Source: Zea mays
Taxonomy: Eukaryota > Streptophyta > Magnoliopsida > Poales > Poaceae
Reading direction: 5' to 3'
Assembly: GCF_902167145.1 (NCBI RefSeq)
Contig: NC_050096.1
Coordinates: 160,269,825 to 160,333,824 of the forward strand
Length of the DNA stretch: 64,000 bases
Shown: positions 9,780 to 21,369 of the stretch, piece after piece
Layout of the letters: each line of letters begins with the position of its first letter
Numbering within the stretch: position 1 is the first letter of the stretch
Translations under genes and position numbers: made by a program
The notes under the pieces: generated by a model
The model's database searches: none
What the model was told of the DNA's origin: nothing
Seen by the model: only the letters and a program-made list of their open reading frames with translations

Positions 9780-10375
9780 TGTTGGGACCATGCTTCGTCG
9801 CCGAAGGTCCTGCAGGAAGAAACAGCTTCGGCTGAAGCTGTCCGCACGTGATGACCGAAGGTTGCTGTTCATGAAGCTTCGGAATTACAAACCGACTTAA
9901 AAGTAGAATGACCTTTTAGTCCATAAGTGTTTGAGTCGTTGTTGTAAACTTTTATGAGGGGCATGATTGTAATTCCTCACAGGCTGTGTCCTGTGCCTAT
10001 AAATAGTGAACAGTATTCCTTTACTGTTCACGCATTCCTGTAATTGCAATCGCATCACTCGGGAATTATTCTTTGTCAAGGCAGAGGTATAAATGTATCT
10101 AATATTTGAATTCATTAAGTTGATATAATATGGAAGTGATGTTGTTTATTTATAATTTATTTGTCTTTGATGCATCATATCTCGCATTATTTTATATAAT
10201 CTGTTAGAGTTCAATTACGAAGAAACAACCTTCGTAATTGTACCATCCTTAACCTTCGTCCGAAGTTCATTAAATCCTTAAGGGAATAATGCTTCAGCGG
10301 ATGAAGGGCATTAACATTTAACATTTTATGTTGCCTTGTTCTTAATTCATAGCATTTGAGAACGAGTCCCCAACA
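9780..10375 (+). repeat. Element A 3' LTR
   Basis: 596 bp, same ends as the 5' LTR, six substitutions by eye. TATAAATA at 9998-10005. Followed by the CTTTT target duplication. Confidence 0.95.
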
Positions 10376-11274
10376 CTTTTATAAAAGGAAGAGAAAGCAT
10401 GTCTATGCATATCCCTGCTTCATACCTAGTTTAACCTCTCAAAAATTTCATTCCTGCATTGATGCATTTTTGTTAAAACTGGGTGAAGTGATTTTCTTGT
10501 CAAAGAGCTTAAAGCTTAACCTTGTAACGAGGATATGCTACCTTTGTCTCAAATGTGGAAGTTCCTTAAGTCTCTTTGAAACCTCAAGGGTAAATGCATC
10601 AAATATCTATACACATGCTTTCAGAAGTGCATAGTCTGTCGTAAGCATCACACTTCTATTATGACACAATGCACTTCACATTGTCTATGATATAGATATG
10701 TTCTCATTAACCTAATTATGTGCACTTGGCATTTAAGGCCAAAATATGTATTCCTCTCAAGGCACATATTTAGGGGGAGCATTCTATATTATATAAAACT
10801 ATGATAAAGTTTAATTGACATATCTTTTGATCATATCTCTTTCATTTGGTACACATACATATTTCTTATTCTTCTTGTGCCAAGGCTAAGACAAATGTGC
10901 TTCCATGAATATTTCTTGTATTAGTCTTAGATTGAAAGGGAAATGGAGTATTCGGCAAAGACAACGCTTCCACTCAACTCCATCGGTATTATTTACCCTT
11001 TGCCGATATTCTGTCATCTCTCCAATTGGTATAATCTTTCACTTATATTTCTTTTATCAATGGGGGAGAAAAGATAAGAGGGCTCACAAAGTCTCCGTTT
11101 TTGGCGATTAATGCCAAAGGGGGAGAAAGTATTAGCCCAAAGCAAAAGGACTGCACCACCACCAATTTAATGCACAAAGCAACAGGACCGCACCACCACC
11201 AATTTAACACTTCATTTCGAAAGTTTTTCAAATTGGTATCTAACTATGTTTTCAAATAGTTTTTAATTGGTTAG
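10376..11274 (+). other. Element E, 3' non-coding internal region, middle piece
   Basis: No real ORF. Three or more purine tracts occur (tttagggggagc near 10770, atgggggagaaa near 11059, aaagggggagaaag near 11115). The stretch gtttttggcgattaatgcc near 11095 has a close counterpart near 56430 in D, and tgaaagggaaatggagtatt near 10932 matches an LTR-start-like sequence at 56239 in D. This identifies it as the conserved 3' non-coding region of an Opie/Ji-like copia element. It breaks at 11274, where B is inserted. Confidence 0.7.
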
Positions 11275-11933
11275 TGTTGGGGGCCTTCGTCTTCCGAAGG
11301 TCCTCAAAAACACGATTAACAATGTTTCCCAAGTACAATATATGTACAAGAACTTTCGGACTCGGAGTGAAGCTATACACAATATGAAAAGCGTGGTCGG
11401 GACGAAGGTTGAATCAGTTCCGAAGCTACACGTAGGGAAGCTTCGGCTCAGCAGCAGAAAACGAAACCGACCTAAAGAGGAAAAGACCGATCAGTCCATG
11501 ATAGTTTGTGTCATGTTTATAGTTATTTGTTGAGGGCATGAATGTAATTTCGACCAGGCTGCGTCCCGTGCCTATAAATAGATGAACAGTAACCCCGTAC
11601 TGTTCACGCTGACTGGTATTCACTTGCACGTCACACTTGAATCTTTGCCTTCTGTCAAGCCGAAGGAATAAATGTAATTCAATATTGTTTATATTCATTC
11701 ATGACAATATATTAATGATGTCATATGATTATTCATAATGCTTCTCGTGTTTCATATGCTCCTATTTTCATTATGATATACTGAGATGATGAAGGTATGT
11801 CCTTCATAACCTTCGTCTGAAGATCATTATATCCTAAGGGAGATAATGCTCCGAAGGACGAAGGTCTTTAACCATTAATATTTTTGTGTTGCCTTGTTCT
11901 TAATACATACCATTCGAGAACAAGTCCCCAACA
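11275..11933 (+). repeat. Element B 5' LTR
   Basis: 659 bp beginning TGTTGGGGGCCTTCGTC and ending CCCCAACA. TATAAATA at 11573-11580. Closely similar to solo LTR L at 41412-42068. Confidence 0.95.
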
Positions 11934-11934
11934 T

Positions 11935-11950
11935 TGGTGCCCACCTCCGG
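11935..11950 (+). other. Primer binding site of element B
   Basis: TGGTGCCCACCTCCGG, one base different from the sites of A and H (TGGCGCCC...). It sits two bases after the LTR. Confidence 0.7.
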
Positions 11951-11993
11951 TGTACTCACTTCCACAATCTTCGACAAAGCATCAACTTTCGTC

Positions 11994-13084
11994 ATGCAGC
12001 CGAAGAAAACAACAGCGCCAGGGGCTGCACTGTAGCCACTGGACACAAATCAAGAGATGCTCTCTCTCCGAGAAGCCAAAAGCCAAAAGAGAAAGGCCAC
12101 CAGCCCAACACTTCAGGAGGAGGAGCTGGACCAGGAGATCAAGAACCTAGAAGTCATTCATCAACAGGTGCAAAGGAAAAAGGAGAAGATGGCTCGACTG
12201 GCCGACCTTTAGAAAAAGATAGACGAAGCTGCTGAAGAAATGCGTCATCTTACCCAAGATGATCATGACCAAAGGCCCCAACACAGGGAGCTTCGCTAAG
12301 AGGGCTCATTCAACGAAGATGAATGGTACGATGATTTTCAGCATGGTAGCTTTACTTTTGATGATGCTTCTCCCTTGGCAGCAGAATTGCAGGCTATTCC
12401 ATGGCCACAATCCTACAAGCCACCCTAGGTACCCATATACGATGGACACTCGGACCCAAAGCAATTCTTGATGAGCTATGAGGCAACAATATCCTCATAT
12501 GGAGGCAACGCCGCTGTCATGGCAAAGTCCTTCGTCATGGCAGTCCGAAGTGTGGCCCAGACATGGTACTCTTCTCTCCAGCCAGGGACAATCACGTCAT
12601 GGCAGAAGCTTAAGGACATGCTGGTCACTAGTTTTCAAGGGTTTCAACCGAAGCCAGTCACTGCTCAGGCCTTGTTCCAGTGTACACAAGACCATGAGGA
12701 GTACCTTCAGGCATATGTCCTAAGGTTCTTACGTCTCAGAGCACAAGCGCCCACAGTGCCTAATGAAATCATCATTGAGGCCATGATCAAGGCCTTCGAC
12801 TAGGGCCTACAACTCAATATTTCGCCAGGAAACCCCCCAGACTCTGGAGAAGCTACTTCAGAAAATGGATGAGTACATCCGGGCTGACAATGATTTCCAC
12901 CAAAGAAGGAAGGAAGCTTATAGGTTTTCTGAGATGACTAGGGGCTTCGGAGGAAGGATTCACCCTAGGCATGTCAGATCTATTCACAACTCCAGTCAGA
13001 ATGATGATAGAGGAAGTCAGCTTTAGAGGCCACAGCAAAGCTCACAATCTTCAGGGCAGCAACAGAGCTCTTTCAGGCCGCCAG
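11994..13084 (+). pseudogene. gag: Element B gag, decayed and truncated
   Basis: The ATG at 11994 aligns with the gag start of H at 63946 (both read into ...GAA then CCACTGGAC). In B a CAG has become TAG at 12033, codon 14. The recognisable capsid core is the open stretch 12468-12803 (SYEATISSYGG, AQTWYSSLQPGTITSW, LKDMLVTSFQGF), typical of the gypsy Retrotrans_gag domain. It ends in another TAG, and downstream frames are broken. The sequence stops at 13084, where chromovirus G is inserted. No function is expected. Confidence 0.8.
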
Positions 13085-13254
13085 TGTGGCAGAACCGCCC
13101 GAATTATTCCAGCTTAAGTGCCCAAGTCACGCCTCAGGGGCCGTAACACACTTAAATCGGAATAACCCGTCAGTCCCTCAGATCTAGTCTGATAAAGCCA
13201 CTTAACCAGGATCAAATACCATAAACTCACTTGAAGGTGAGTCATAGAAGAAAT
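13085..13254 (-). repeat. Element G 3' LTR, terminal piece
   Basis: Begins TGTGGCAGAACCGCCC at 13085, matched almost base for base by the LTR starting at 60803. Interrupted at 13254 by copia element C; the target duplication GAAAT is at 13250-13254 and 22663-22667. Confidence 0.88.
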
Positions 13255-14564
13255 TGATAGTCGCCTAGAGGGGGGTGAATAGGGCGAAACTGAAATTTAC
13301 AAATATAAACACAACTACAAGCCGGGTTAGCGTTAGAAATATAAACGAGTCCGCGAGAGCGGGCGCAAAACAAATCGCAAGCAAATGAGGAGTGTGACAC
13401 GCGGATTTGTTTTACCGAGGTTCGGTTCTCGCAAACCTACTCCCCGTTGAGGAGGCCACAAAGGCCGGGTCTCTTTCAACCCTTCCCTCTCTCAAACGGT
13501 CCCTCGGACCGAGTGAGCTTCTCTTCTCAAATCAAAACCGGGAACAAAACTTCCCCGCAAGGGCCACCACACAATTGGTGCCTCTTGCCTTGATTACAAT
13601 AGAGTTTTGATCACAAGAACAAGTGAGAAAGAAAAGAAGCAATCCAAGCGCAAGAGCTCAAAAGAACACGACAAATCTCTCTCGCTAATCACTAAAGCCT
13701 TGTGTGGAATTGGAGAGGATTTGATCTCTTTTGTGTGTCTAGAATTGAATGCCTAGCTCTTGTAAGTGGTTGAGAAGTGGAAAACTTGGATGCAATGAAT
13801 GGTGGGGTGGTTGGGGTATTTATAGCCCCAACCACCAAACTTGACCGTTGGTGGAGGCTGTCTGTCGTATGGTGCACCGGACAGTCCGGTGCACACCGGA
13901 CATGTCCGGTGCGCCAGCCACGTCACCAATGCCGTTGGATTCTGACCGTTGGAGTTCTGACTTCTGGGCCCGTCTGGATGTCCGGTGCACACCGGACATG
14001 TACTGTTCAATGTCCGGTGTGCCAGTGTGGGCGTGCCTGACTTCTGTGCGCTTCTGGCGCGCATTGAATGCGCCTACAGGTGACCGTTGGCGCGAAGAAG
14101 CCGTTGCTCCAGAGTTGCACCGGACAGTCCGGTGTACACCGGACATGTCCGGTGAATTATATCGGAGCAGCCGCTGCGTTTTCCCGAGGCTGGCGAGTTC
14201 TGGAGGCCGCTCTTCCTTGGAGCACCGGACACTGTCCGGTGTACACCGGACAGTCCGGTGAATTATAGCGCGAGTGCCTCTGGAAATTCCCGAAGGTGGC
14301 AAGTTTAAGTTGCAGTCCTCTAGTGCACCGGACACTGTCCAGTGGTGCACCGGACAGTCCGGTGCCCCATACCAGAGGTGCCTTTGGTTGTCCCTTTTGC
14401 TCCTTTGTTGAATCCAATATTTGATCTTTTTATTGGCTAAGTGTGAACCTGTTACACCTGTATAACTTATACACTAGAGCAAACTAGTTAGTCCAATTAT
14501 TTGTGTTGGGCAATTCAACCACCAAAATTATTTAGGAACTAGGTGTAAGCCTAATTCCCTTTCA
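13255..14564 (-). repeat. Element C 3' LTR
   Basis: 1310 bp, with plus-strand ends TGATAGTCGCC and CCCTTTCA. A dense array of CACCGGAC/GTCCGGTG palindromes spans about 13880-14365. The TATA box (TATAAATA, minus strand) is at 13817-13824. The ORFs across the palindromes are artefacts. Confidence 0.95.
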
Positions 14565-15373
14565 ATCTCCCCCTTTTTGGTGATTGATGCCAACACAAAC
14601 CAAAGCAAGTATAGGAGTGCATAATTGAACTAGTTTCCATAATGTAAGTGCAAAGGTTGCTTGGAATTGAGCCAATATAAATACTTACAAGATATGCATG
14701 GATCGTTTCTTTCATTTTTAACATTTTGGACCACGCTTGCACCACATGTTTTGTTTTTGCAAATTCTTTTGTAAATCCTTTTCAAAGTTCTTTTGCAAAT
14801 AGTCAAAGGTAAATGAATAAGATTTTGCAAAGCATTTTCAAGATTTGAAATTTTCTCCCCCTGTTTCAAATGCTTCTCCTTTGACTAAACAAAACTCCCC
14901 CTAAATGAGATCCTCCTCTTAGTGTTCAAGAGGGTTTTGATATATCATTTTTGAAATACTCCCTTTTGAACACAATAGGATACCAATTGATAATATTCTT
15001 GGAAACACGAAGTTTTTGAAATTGGTGGTGGTGCGGTCCTTTTGCTTTGGGCTCTTACTTTCTCCCCCTTTGGCATGAATCGCCAAAAACAGAATCATTA
15101 GAGCCCTCGAAGTCCTTTCTTCCCTTTGGTCATAAATAAATGAGTTAAGATTATACCAAAGACGAAGTCCTTTTGCTCTCTCCCCCTAAGATGGAGAGTG
15201 ACATGGAGCGACGGCGAAGGATGAGTTACGGAGTGGAAGCCTTTGTCTTCGCCGAAGACTCCAATTCCCTTTCAATACACCTATGACTTGGTTTGAAATG
15301 GACTTGAAAACACTTTAGTCATAGCATACGAAAGAGATATGATCAAAGGTATATAAATGAGCTATGTGTGTAA
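14565..15373 (-). other. Element C 3' non-coding region with polypurine tracts
   Basis: Reads on the minus strand as pol stop, about 800 bases without a gene, then the polypurine tract against the LTR (plus-strand atctcccccttttt at 14565-14578). Further C-rich tracts (purine on the minus strand) occur near 14856, 14896, 15060 and 15180. Conserved in order with the same region of D (56137-56954). Confidence 0.8.
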
Positions 15374-18300
15374 TCAACAAAAGAAATTTCTAGAATCAAG
15401 AATATTTAGCTCATGCCTAAGTTTGTTGAAAGTTTGTTCATCAAGAGGCTTGGTAAAGATATCGGCTAATTGATCTTTAGTGTTAATATAAGAAATCTCG
15501 ATATCTCCCTTTTGTTGGTGATCCCTTAAAAAGTGATACCGAATGGCTATGTGTTTAGTGCGGCTATGCTCGACGGGATTATCCGCCATTTTGATTGCAC
15601 TCTCATTATCACATAGCAAAGGGACCTTGGTTAATTTGTAACCGTAGTCCTGCAGGGTTTGCCTCATCCAAAGCAATTGCGCGCAACAATGGCCTGCGAC
15701 AATGTACTCGGCTTCGGCGGTGGAAAGAGCTACCGAATTTTGCTTCTTTGAAGCCCAAGACACCAAGGATCTTCCCAAGAACTGACAAGTCCCCGATGTG
15801 CTCTTTCTATTGATTTTGCACCCCGCCCAATCGGCATCCGAATAACCAATTAAATCAAATGTGGATCCCCTAGGATACCAAAGCCCAAACTTAGGAGTAT
15901 AAGCCAAATATCTCAAGATTCGTTTTACGGCCGTAAGGTGAGCTTCCTTAGGGTCGGCTTGGAATCTTGCACACATGCATACGGAAAGCATAATATCCGG
16001 TCGAGATGCACATAAATATAGCAAAGAACCTATCATCGACCGATATACCTTTTGATCCACGGACTTACCTCCCGTGTCGAGGTCGAGATGCCCATTAGTT
16101 CCCATGGGTGTCTTGATGGGTTTGGCATCCTTCATTCCAAACTTGCTTAGAATGTCTTGAGTATACTTCGTTTGGCTAATGAAGGTGCCCTCTTGGAGTT
16201 GCTTCACTTGAAATCCTAAGAAGTACTTCAACTCCCCCATCATAGACATCTCGAACTTTTGTGTCATGATCCTACTAAACTCTTCACATGTAGATTCGTT
16301 AGTAGACCCAAATATAATATCATCAACATAAATTTAGCATACAAACAAATCATTCTCAAGTGTTTTGGTAAAGAGCGTAGGATCGGCTTTTCCGACTTTG
16401 AAGCCATCAGCAATAAGGAAATCTCTAAGGCATTCATACCATGCTCTTGGGGCTTGCTTGAGCCCATAAAGCGCCTTAGAGAGCTTATAGACATGGTTAG
16501 GGTACTCACTATCTTCAAAGCCGGGAGGTTGCTCAACATAGACCTCTTCTTTGATTGGTCCATTGAGGAAGGCACTCTTCACGTCCATTTGATAAAGCTT
16601 GAAGCCATGGTAAGTAGCATAGGCTAATAATATGCGAATTGACTCAAGCCTTGCTACGGGTGCATAGGTTTCACCGAAATCCAAACCTTCGACTTGGGAG
16701 TATCCCTTGGCCACAAGTCAAGCTTTGTTCCTTGTCACCACACCATGCTCATCTTGCTTGTTGCGGAACACCCATTTGGTTCCTACAACATTTTGATTAG
16801 GACGTGGAACTAAATGCCATACCTCATTCCTAGTGAAGTTGTTGAGCTCCTCTTGCATCGCCACCACCCAATCCGAATCTTGGAGTGCTTCTTCTACCCT
16901 GTGTGGCTCAATAGAGGAAACAAAAGAGTAATGCTCACAAAAATGTGCAACACGAGACCTAGTAGTTACCCCCTTATGAATGTCGCCGAGGATGGTATCG
17001 ACGGGGTGATCTCGTTGGATTGCTTGGTGGACTCTTGGGTGTGGCGGCCTTTGTTCTTCATCCTCCTTGTCTTGATTATTTGCATCTCCCCCTTGATCAT
17101 TGCCGTCATCTTGAGGCGGCTTATTTGCTTGATCTTCTATTTCATCAACTCGAGCTTCATCCTCATTTTGAGTCGGTGGAGATGCTTGCGTGGAGGAGGA
17201 CGGTTGATTTTGTGCATTTGAAGGCTCTTTGGATTCCTTAGGACACACATCCCCAATGGACATGTTCCTTAGCGCGATGCATGGAGCCTCTTCGTTACCT
17301 ATCTCATCAAGATCAACTTGCTCTACTTGAGAGCCGTTAGTCTCATCAAACACAACGTCACAAGAAACTTCAACTTGTCCAGAGGACTTGTTAAAGACTC
17401 TATATGCCCTTGTGTTTGAATCATATCCTAGTAAAAAGCCTTCTACAGTCTTAGGAGCAAATTTAGATTTTCTACCTCTTTTAACAAGAATAAAGCATTT
17501 GCTACCAAAGACTCTAAAATATGAAATGTTGGGCTTTTTACCGGTTAGGAGTTCATAAGATGTCTTCTTGAGGATTCGGTGAAGATATAACCGGTTGATG
17601 GCGTAGCAGGCGGTGTTGACCGCCTCGGCCCAAAACCGATCCGAAGTCTTGTACTCATCAAGCATGGTTCTTGCCATGTCCAATAGAGTTCTATTCTTCC
17701 TCTCCACTACACCATTTTGTTGTGGCGTGTAGGGAGAAGAGAACTCATGCTTGATGCCCTCCTCCTCAAGGAAGCCTTCGATTTGAGAGTTCTTGAACTC
17801 CGTCCCGTTGTCGCTTCTAATTTTCTTGATCCTTAAGGCGAACTCATTTTGAGCCCGTCTCAAGAATCCTTTTAAGGTCTCTTGGGTTTGAGATTTTTCC
17901 TGCAAAAAGAACACCCAAGTGAAGCGAGAATAATCATCCACTATTACAAGACAATACTTACTCCCGTCGATGCTTATGTAAGCAATCGGGCCGAATAGAT
18001 CCATGTGGAGTAGCTCAAGCGGCCTGTCGGTCGTCATGATGTTCTTGTGTGGATGATGGGCTCCAACTTGCTTTCCTGCCTGGCATGCGCTACAAATCCT
18101 GTCTTTCTCAAAATGAGCATTGGTTAGTCCTAAAATGTGTTCTCCCTTTAGAAGATTATGAAGATTCTTCATTCCAACATGTGCTAGTCGGCGATGCCAG
18201 AGCCAGCCCATGTTAGTCTTAGCAATTAAGCATGTGTCGAGTTCAGCTCTATCAAAGTCTACTAAGTATAGCTGACCCTCTAACACACCCTTAAATGCTA

Positions 18301-18616
18301 TTGAATCATCACTTCTTCTAAAGACAGTGACACCTACATCAGTGAATAGACAGTTGTAGCCCATTTTGCATAATTGAGATACGGAAAGCAAATTGTAATC
18401 TAAAGAATGTACAAGAAAAACATTGGAAATAGAATGGTCAGGAGACATAGCAATTTTACCCAATCCTTTGACCAAACCTTGATTTCCATCCCCAAATGTG
18501 ATAGCTCGTTGAGGATCTTGGTTTTTCTCGTAGGAGGAGAACATTTTCTTCTCCCCTGTCATGTGGTTTGTGCACCCGCTGTCGATGATCCAACTTGAGC
18601 CCCCGGATGCATAAAC
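15374..18616 (-). pseudogene. pol: Element C pol: protease, integrase, RT, RNase H with two nonsense mutations
   Basis: The pol frame opens at 18616, right after a TAG and +1 relative to gag, as in D. Copia order is visible: protease ([12 protein letters not shown], in the frame upstream of the first Met), integrase ([10 protein letters not shown] zinc finger, SDNGTEF, VVERKNR), RT ([10 protein letters not shown]) and RNase H (SDADWAG, STAEAEY, HSRTKHI). A TGA at 16720-16718 replaces the CGA codon of D, and a TAA at 16336-16334 replaces CAA just before the RT YVDD box; both are C-to-T changes. The C-terminal part (15374-16267) is open. Confidence 0.92.
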
Positions 18617-18629
18617 CTACAAAACAAGT

Positions 18630-21321
18630 TTAGTTCTTGACTTTAGGTACCCAAATGGTTTTGGGTCCTTTGGCATTAGATACAAGAACTTTGGGTACCC
18701 AAACACAAGTCTTTGACCCCTTGTGCTTACCCCCAACATATTTGGCAACTACCTTGCCGGATTTGTTAGTCAAAACATAAGATGCATCAAAAGTCTTAAA
18801 TGAAATGCTATGTTCATTTGATGCACTAGAAGTTTTCTTCTTAGGCAACTTAACATGGGTTGTTTGCCTAGAGCTAGATGTCTCACCCTTATACATGAAA
18901 GCATGGTTAGGGCCAGAGTGAGACTTCCTAGAGTGAATTCTCCTAATTTTGCTCTCGGGATAACCGGCAGGGTACAAAATGTAACCCTCGTTATCCTGAG
19001 GCATGGGAGCCTTGCCCTTTACAAAATTAGACAATCTTTTAGGAGGGGCATTAATTTTGACATTGTCTCCCCTTTGGAAGCCAATGCCATCCTTGATGCC
19101 AGGGCGTCTCCCATTATAGAGCATACTTCTAGCAAATTTAAATTTTTCATTTTCTAAGTTATGCTCGGCAATTTTAGCATCTAATTTAGCTATATGATCA
19201 TTTTGTTGTTTAATTAAAGCCATATGATCATGTATAGCATCAATGTTAACATCTCTACATCTAGTACACATAGATACATGCTCAACAATAGATGTAGAGG
19301 GTTTGCAAGATTTTAATTCTACAACCTTAGCATGTAACATATCATTCTTAGTTCTAAGGTCGGAAATGGTAGTATTGCAAACATCAAACTCTCTAGCCTT
19401 AGCAATTAATTTTTCATTTTCATTCTTAAGGCTAACAAGAGAAATGTTCAATTCTTCAATCCTAGCAAGTAAATCATCATCATTATTTCTAGAATTGGCA
19501 ATTGAAACATTACAAACATGAGAATCAACCTTAGCTAATAACTTAGCATTTTCATTTCTAAGGTTGTCTATTGTTTCATGGCAAGTGCTTAGCTCACTAG
19601 ATAGTTTTTTCACATTTCTCAATTTCTAGAGCATAAGCATTTTTAACCTTAACATGTTTCTTATTTTCCTTAATTAGGAAGTCCTCTTGAGAATCCAAGA
19701 GGTCATCCTTTTCATGAATAGCACTAATTAATTCATTTAATTTTTCCTTTTGTTCTATGTTAAGGTTGGCAAAAAGGGTGCGCAAATTATCTTCCTCATC
19801 ACTAGCATTATCATCACTAGAGGACTCATATCTAGTGGAGGATTTAGATTTAACCTTCTTCTTTTTGCCGTCCTTTGCCATGAGGCACTTGTGGCCGACG
19901 TTTGGGAAGAGGAGTCCCTTGGTGACGACGATGTTGGCGGCGTCCTCGTCGTCGGAGGAGGAGTCGGTGGAGCTCTCGTTGGAGTTCCACTCGCGGCACA
20001 CGTGGGCATCGCCGCCCCTCTTCTTGTGGTACCTATTCTTTTCTCTTCTCTTGCCCTTCTTGTCGTTATCCCTGTCACTGTCACTTGATAATGGACATTT
20101 AGCAATAAAGTGACCGGGCTTACCACACTTGTAGCAAACCTTCTTGGAACGGGATTTGTAGTCCTTCCCCTTCCATTGCTTTAGGATTTGGCGAAAGCTT
20201 TTGATGATTAAAGCCATTTCCTCATTGTCGAGCTTGGAGGCGTCAATTGGTTGTCTACTCGGTGTAGACTCCTCCTCCGTCGCCTTAAATGCCACCGGTT
20301 GTGCTTCGGACGTGGAGGGTTCGTCAAGCTCGTTGATCTTCTTTGATCCTTTAATCATACATTCAAAGCTCACAAAATTCCCGATTACTTCCTCAGGAGT
20401 CATTAGTGTATATCTTGGGTTACCACGAATTAATTGAACTTGAGTGGGGTTAAGGAAAATAAGTGATCTCAAAATAACCTTAACCACCTCGTGGTCATCC
20501 CATTTCTTGCTCCCGAGGTTGCGCACTTGGTTCACCAAGGTTTTAAGCCGGTTGTACATATCTTGTGGCTCCTCCCCTTGGCGAAGACGGAAGCGACCGA
20601 GCTCCCCCTCGATCGTTTCCCGCTTGGTGATCTTGGTGAGTTCATCACCCTCGTGCGCGGTCTTGAGTAGATCCCAAATCTCCTTTGCATTCTTCAACCC
20701 TTGTACCTTGTTGTACTCCTCCTTGCTTAGAGAGGCAAGGAGTATGGTTGTAGCTTCAGAGTTGAAGTGCTCGATTTGGGCCACTTCGTCCGTATCGTAG
20801 TCTTCATCCCCTAAGGAAGGTACCTGTGCTCCAAACTCAACAACATTCCATATACTTTTGTGGAGTGAGGTTAGATGAAATTTCATTAAATCACTCCACC
20901 TAGCATAATCTTCGCCATCAAAAGTTGGCGGTTTGCCTAATGGAACGGAAAGTAATGGAGTATGTTTAGATGTACGAGGATAGTGTAAGGGGATCTTACT
21001 AAACTTCTTGCGCTCTTGGCGCTTAGAAGTTACGGACGGCGCATCAGAGTCGGAGGTCGATGTTGATGAAGTGTCGGTCTCGTAGTAGACCACCTTCCTC
21101 ATCCTCTTGTGCTTGTCTCCTTTCCAATGCGACTTGTGGGAAGAAGATTTTTCCTTCTTCTCTTTGTTGTGTGAGGAAGAAGATCTTTTCTCCTTCCGTT
21201 TGGAGGAGTCCTTCTTCTTCTCCTTCCTCTTGGTGCGGGACTCTTCCGATGAAGTGCTCCCTTGGCTTGTAGTGGGCTTTTCGCTGGTCTCCATCTCCTT
21301 CTTGGCGTGATCTCCCGACAT
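18630..21321 (-). pseudogene. gag: Element C gag with one frameshift
   Basis: Starts at the ATG 21321-21319 (MSGDHAKKEMET), 35 bases after the primer binding site. N-terminal Ser/Lys-rich region, copia gag core (WSDLMKFHL, EGELGRFRLRQGEEP), CCHC knuckle CYKCGKPGHFIAKC, then a long C-terminal coiled coil and the VPKVKN end. Compared with D there is one extra A in a homopolymer near 19610 (six against five), which breaks the frame: the first segment ends at 19597 and the second runs 19622-18630. Otherwise collinear with D. Confidence 0.92.
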
Positions 21322-21355
21322 CACTTCGAGCGGTTAAGCTCTAACGAAGCACCGG

Positions 21356-21367
21356 GCTCTGATACCA
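21356..21367 (-). other. Primer binding site of element C
   Basis: TGGTATCAGAGC on the minus strand next to the 5' LTR, the usual initiator-Met tRNA complement of plant copia elements. Confidence 0.88.
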
Positions 21368-21369
21368 AT

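Larger units (their letters stand above)
791..10375 (+). mobile_element. Element A: Tat-lineage gypsy LTR retrotransposon lacking gag
   Basis: A complete element bounded by two 596-bp LTRs that begin TGTTGGGACC and end CCCCAACA, with target duplication CTTTT at 786-790 and 10376-10380. Order: LTR, primer binding site, protease-RT-RNase H-second RNase H, integrase, tandem repeats, antisense gene, LTR. The second RNase H and the antisense ORF are both hallmarks of the Tat lineage. I counted six substitutions between the LTRs (about 1%); at an assumed 1.3e-8 substitutions per site per year that is roughly 0.4 million years. No gag domain exists between the primer site and protease. It is inserted in element E. 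Confidence 0.93.

Noticed and set aside
9420..9851. 143-codon plus-strand ORF before and across the start of A's 3' LTR
   Set aside because: It runs from leader sequence of the antisense gene into the LTR; no family resemblance and no counterpart in B.
11267..11698. ORFs of 88-90 codons recurring in the LTRs at 11275, 36562, 41412 and 63188
   Set aside because: Recurrence follows from LTR homology; frames drift between copies and cross the TATA box and presumed transcript ends.
13753..14417. Overlapping ORFs on both strands (up to 176 codons), and similar ones at 21810-22515, 49278-49621 and 57399-57742
   Set aside because: They translate the CACCGGAC/GTCCGGTG palindromes of the copia LTRs (repeated VHRTVR and TPDMSG words on either strand). 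Palindromic DNA keeps both strands open; no protein is supported.
19750..20126. ORFs of 112-123 codons inside the copia gag of C, and their like in D (51436-51844)
   Set aside because: Shadow frames of gag, in other frames or on the opposite strand.
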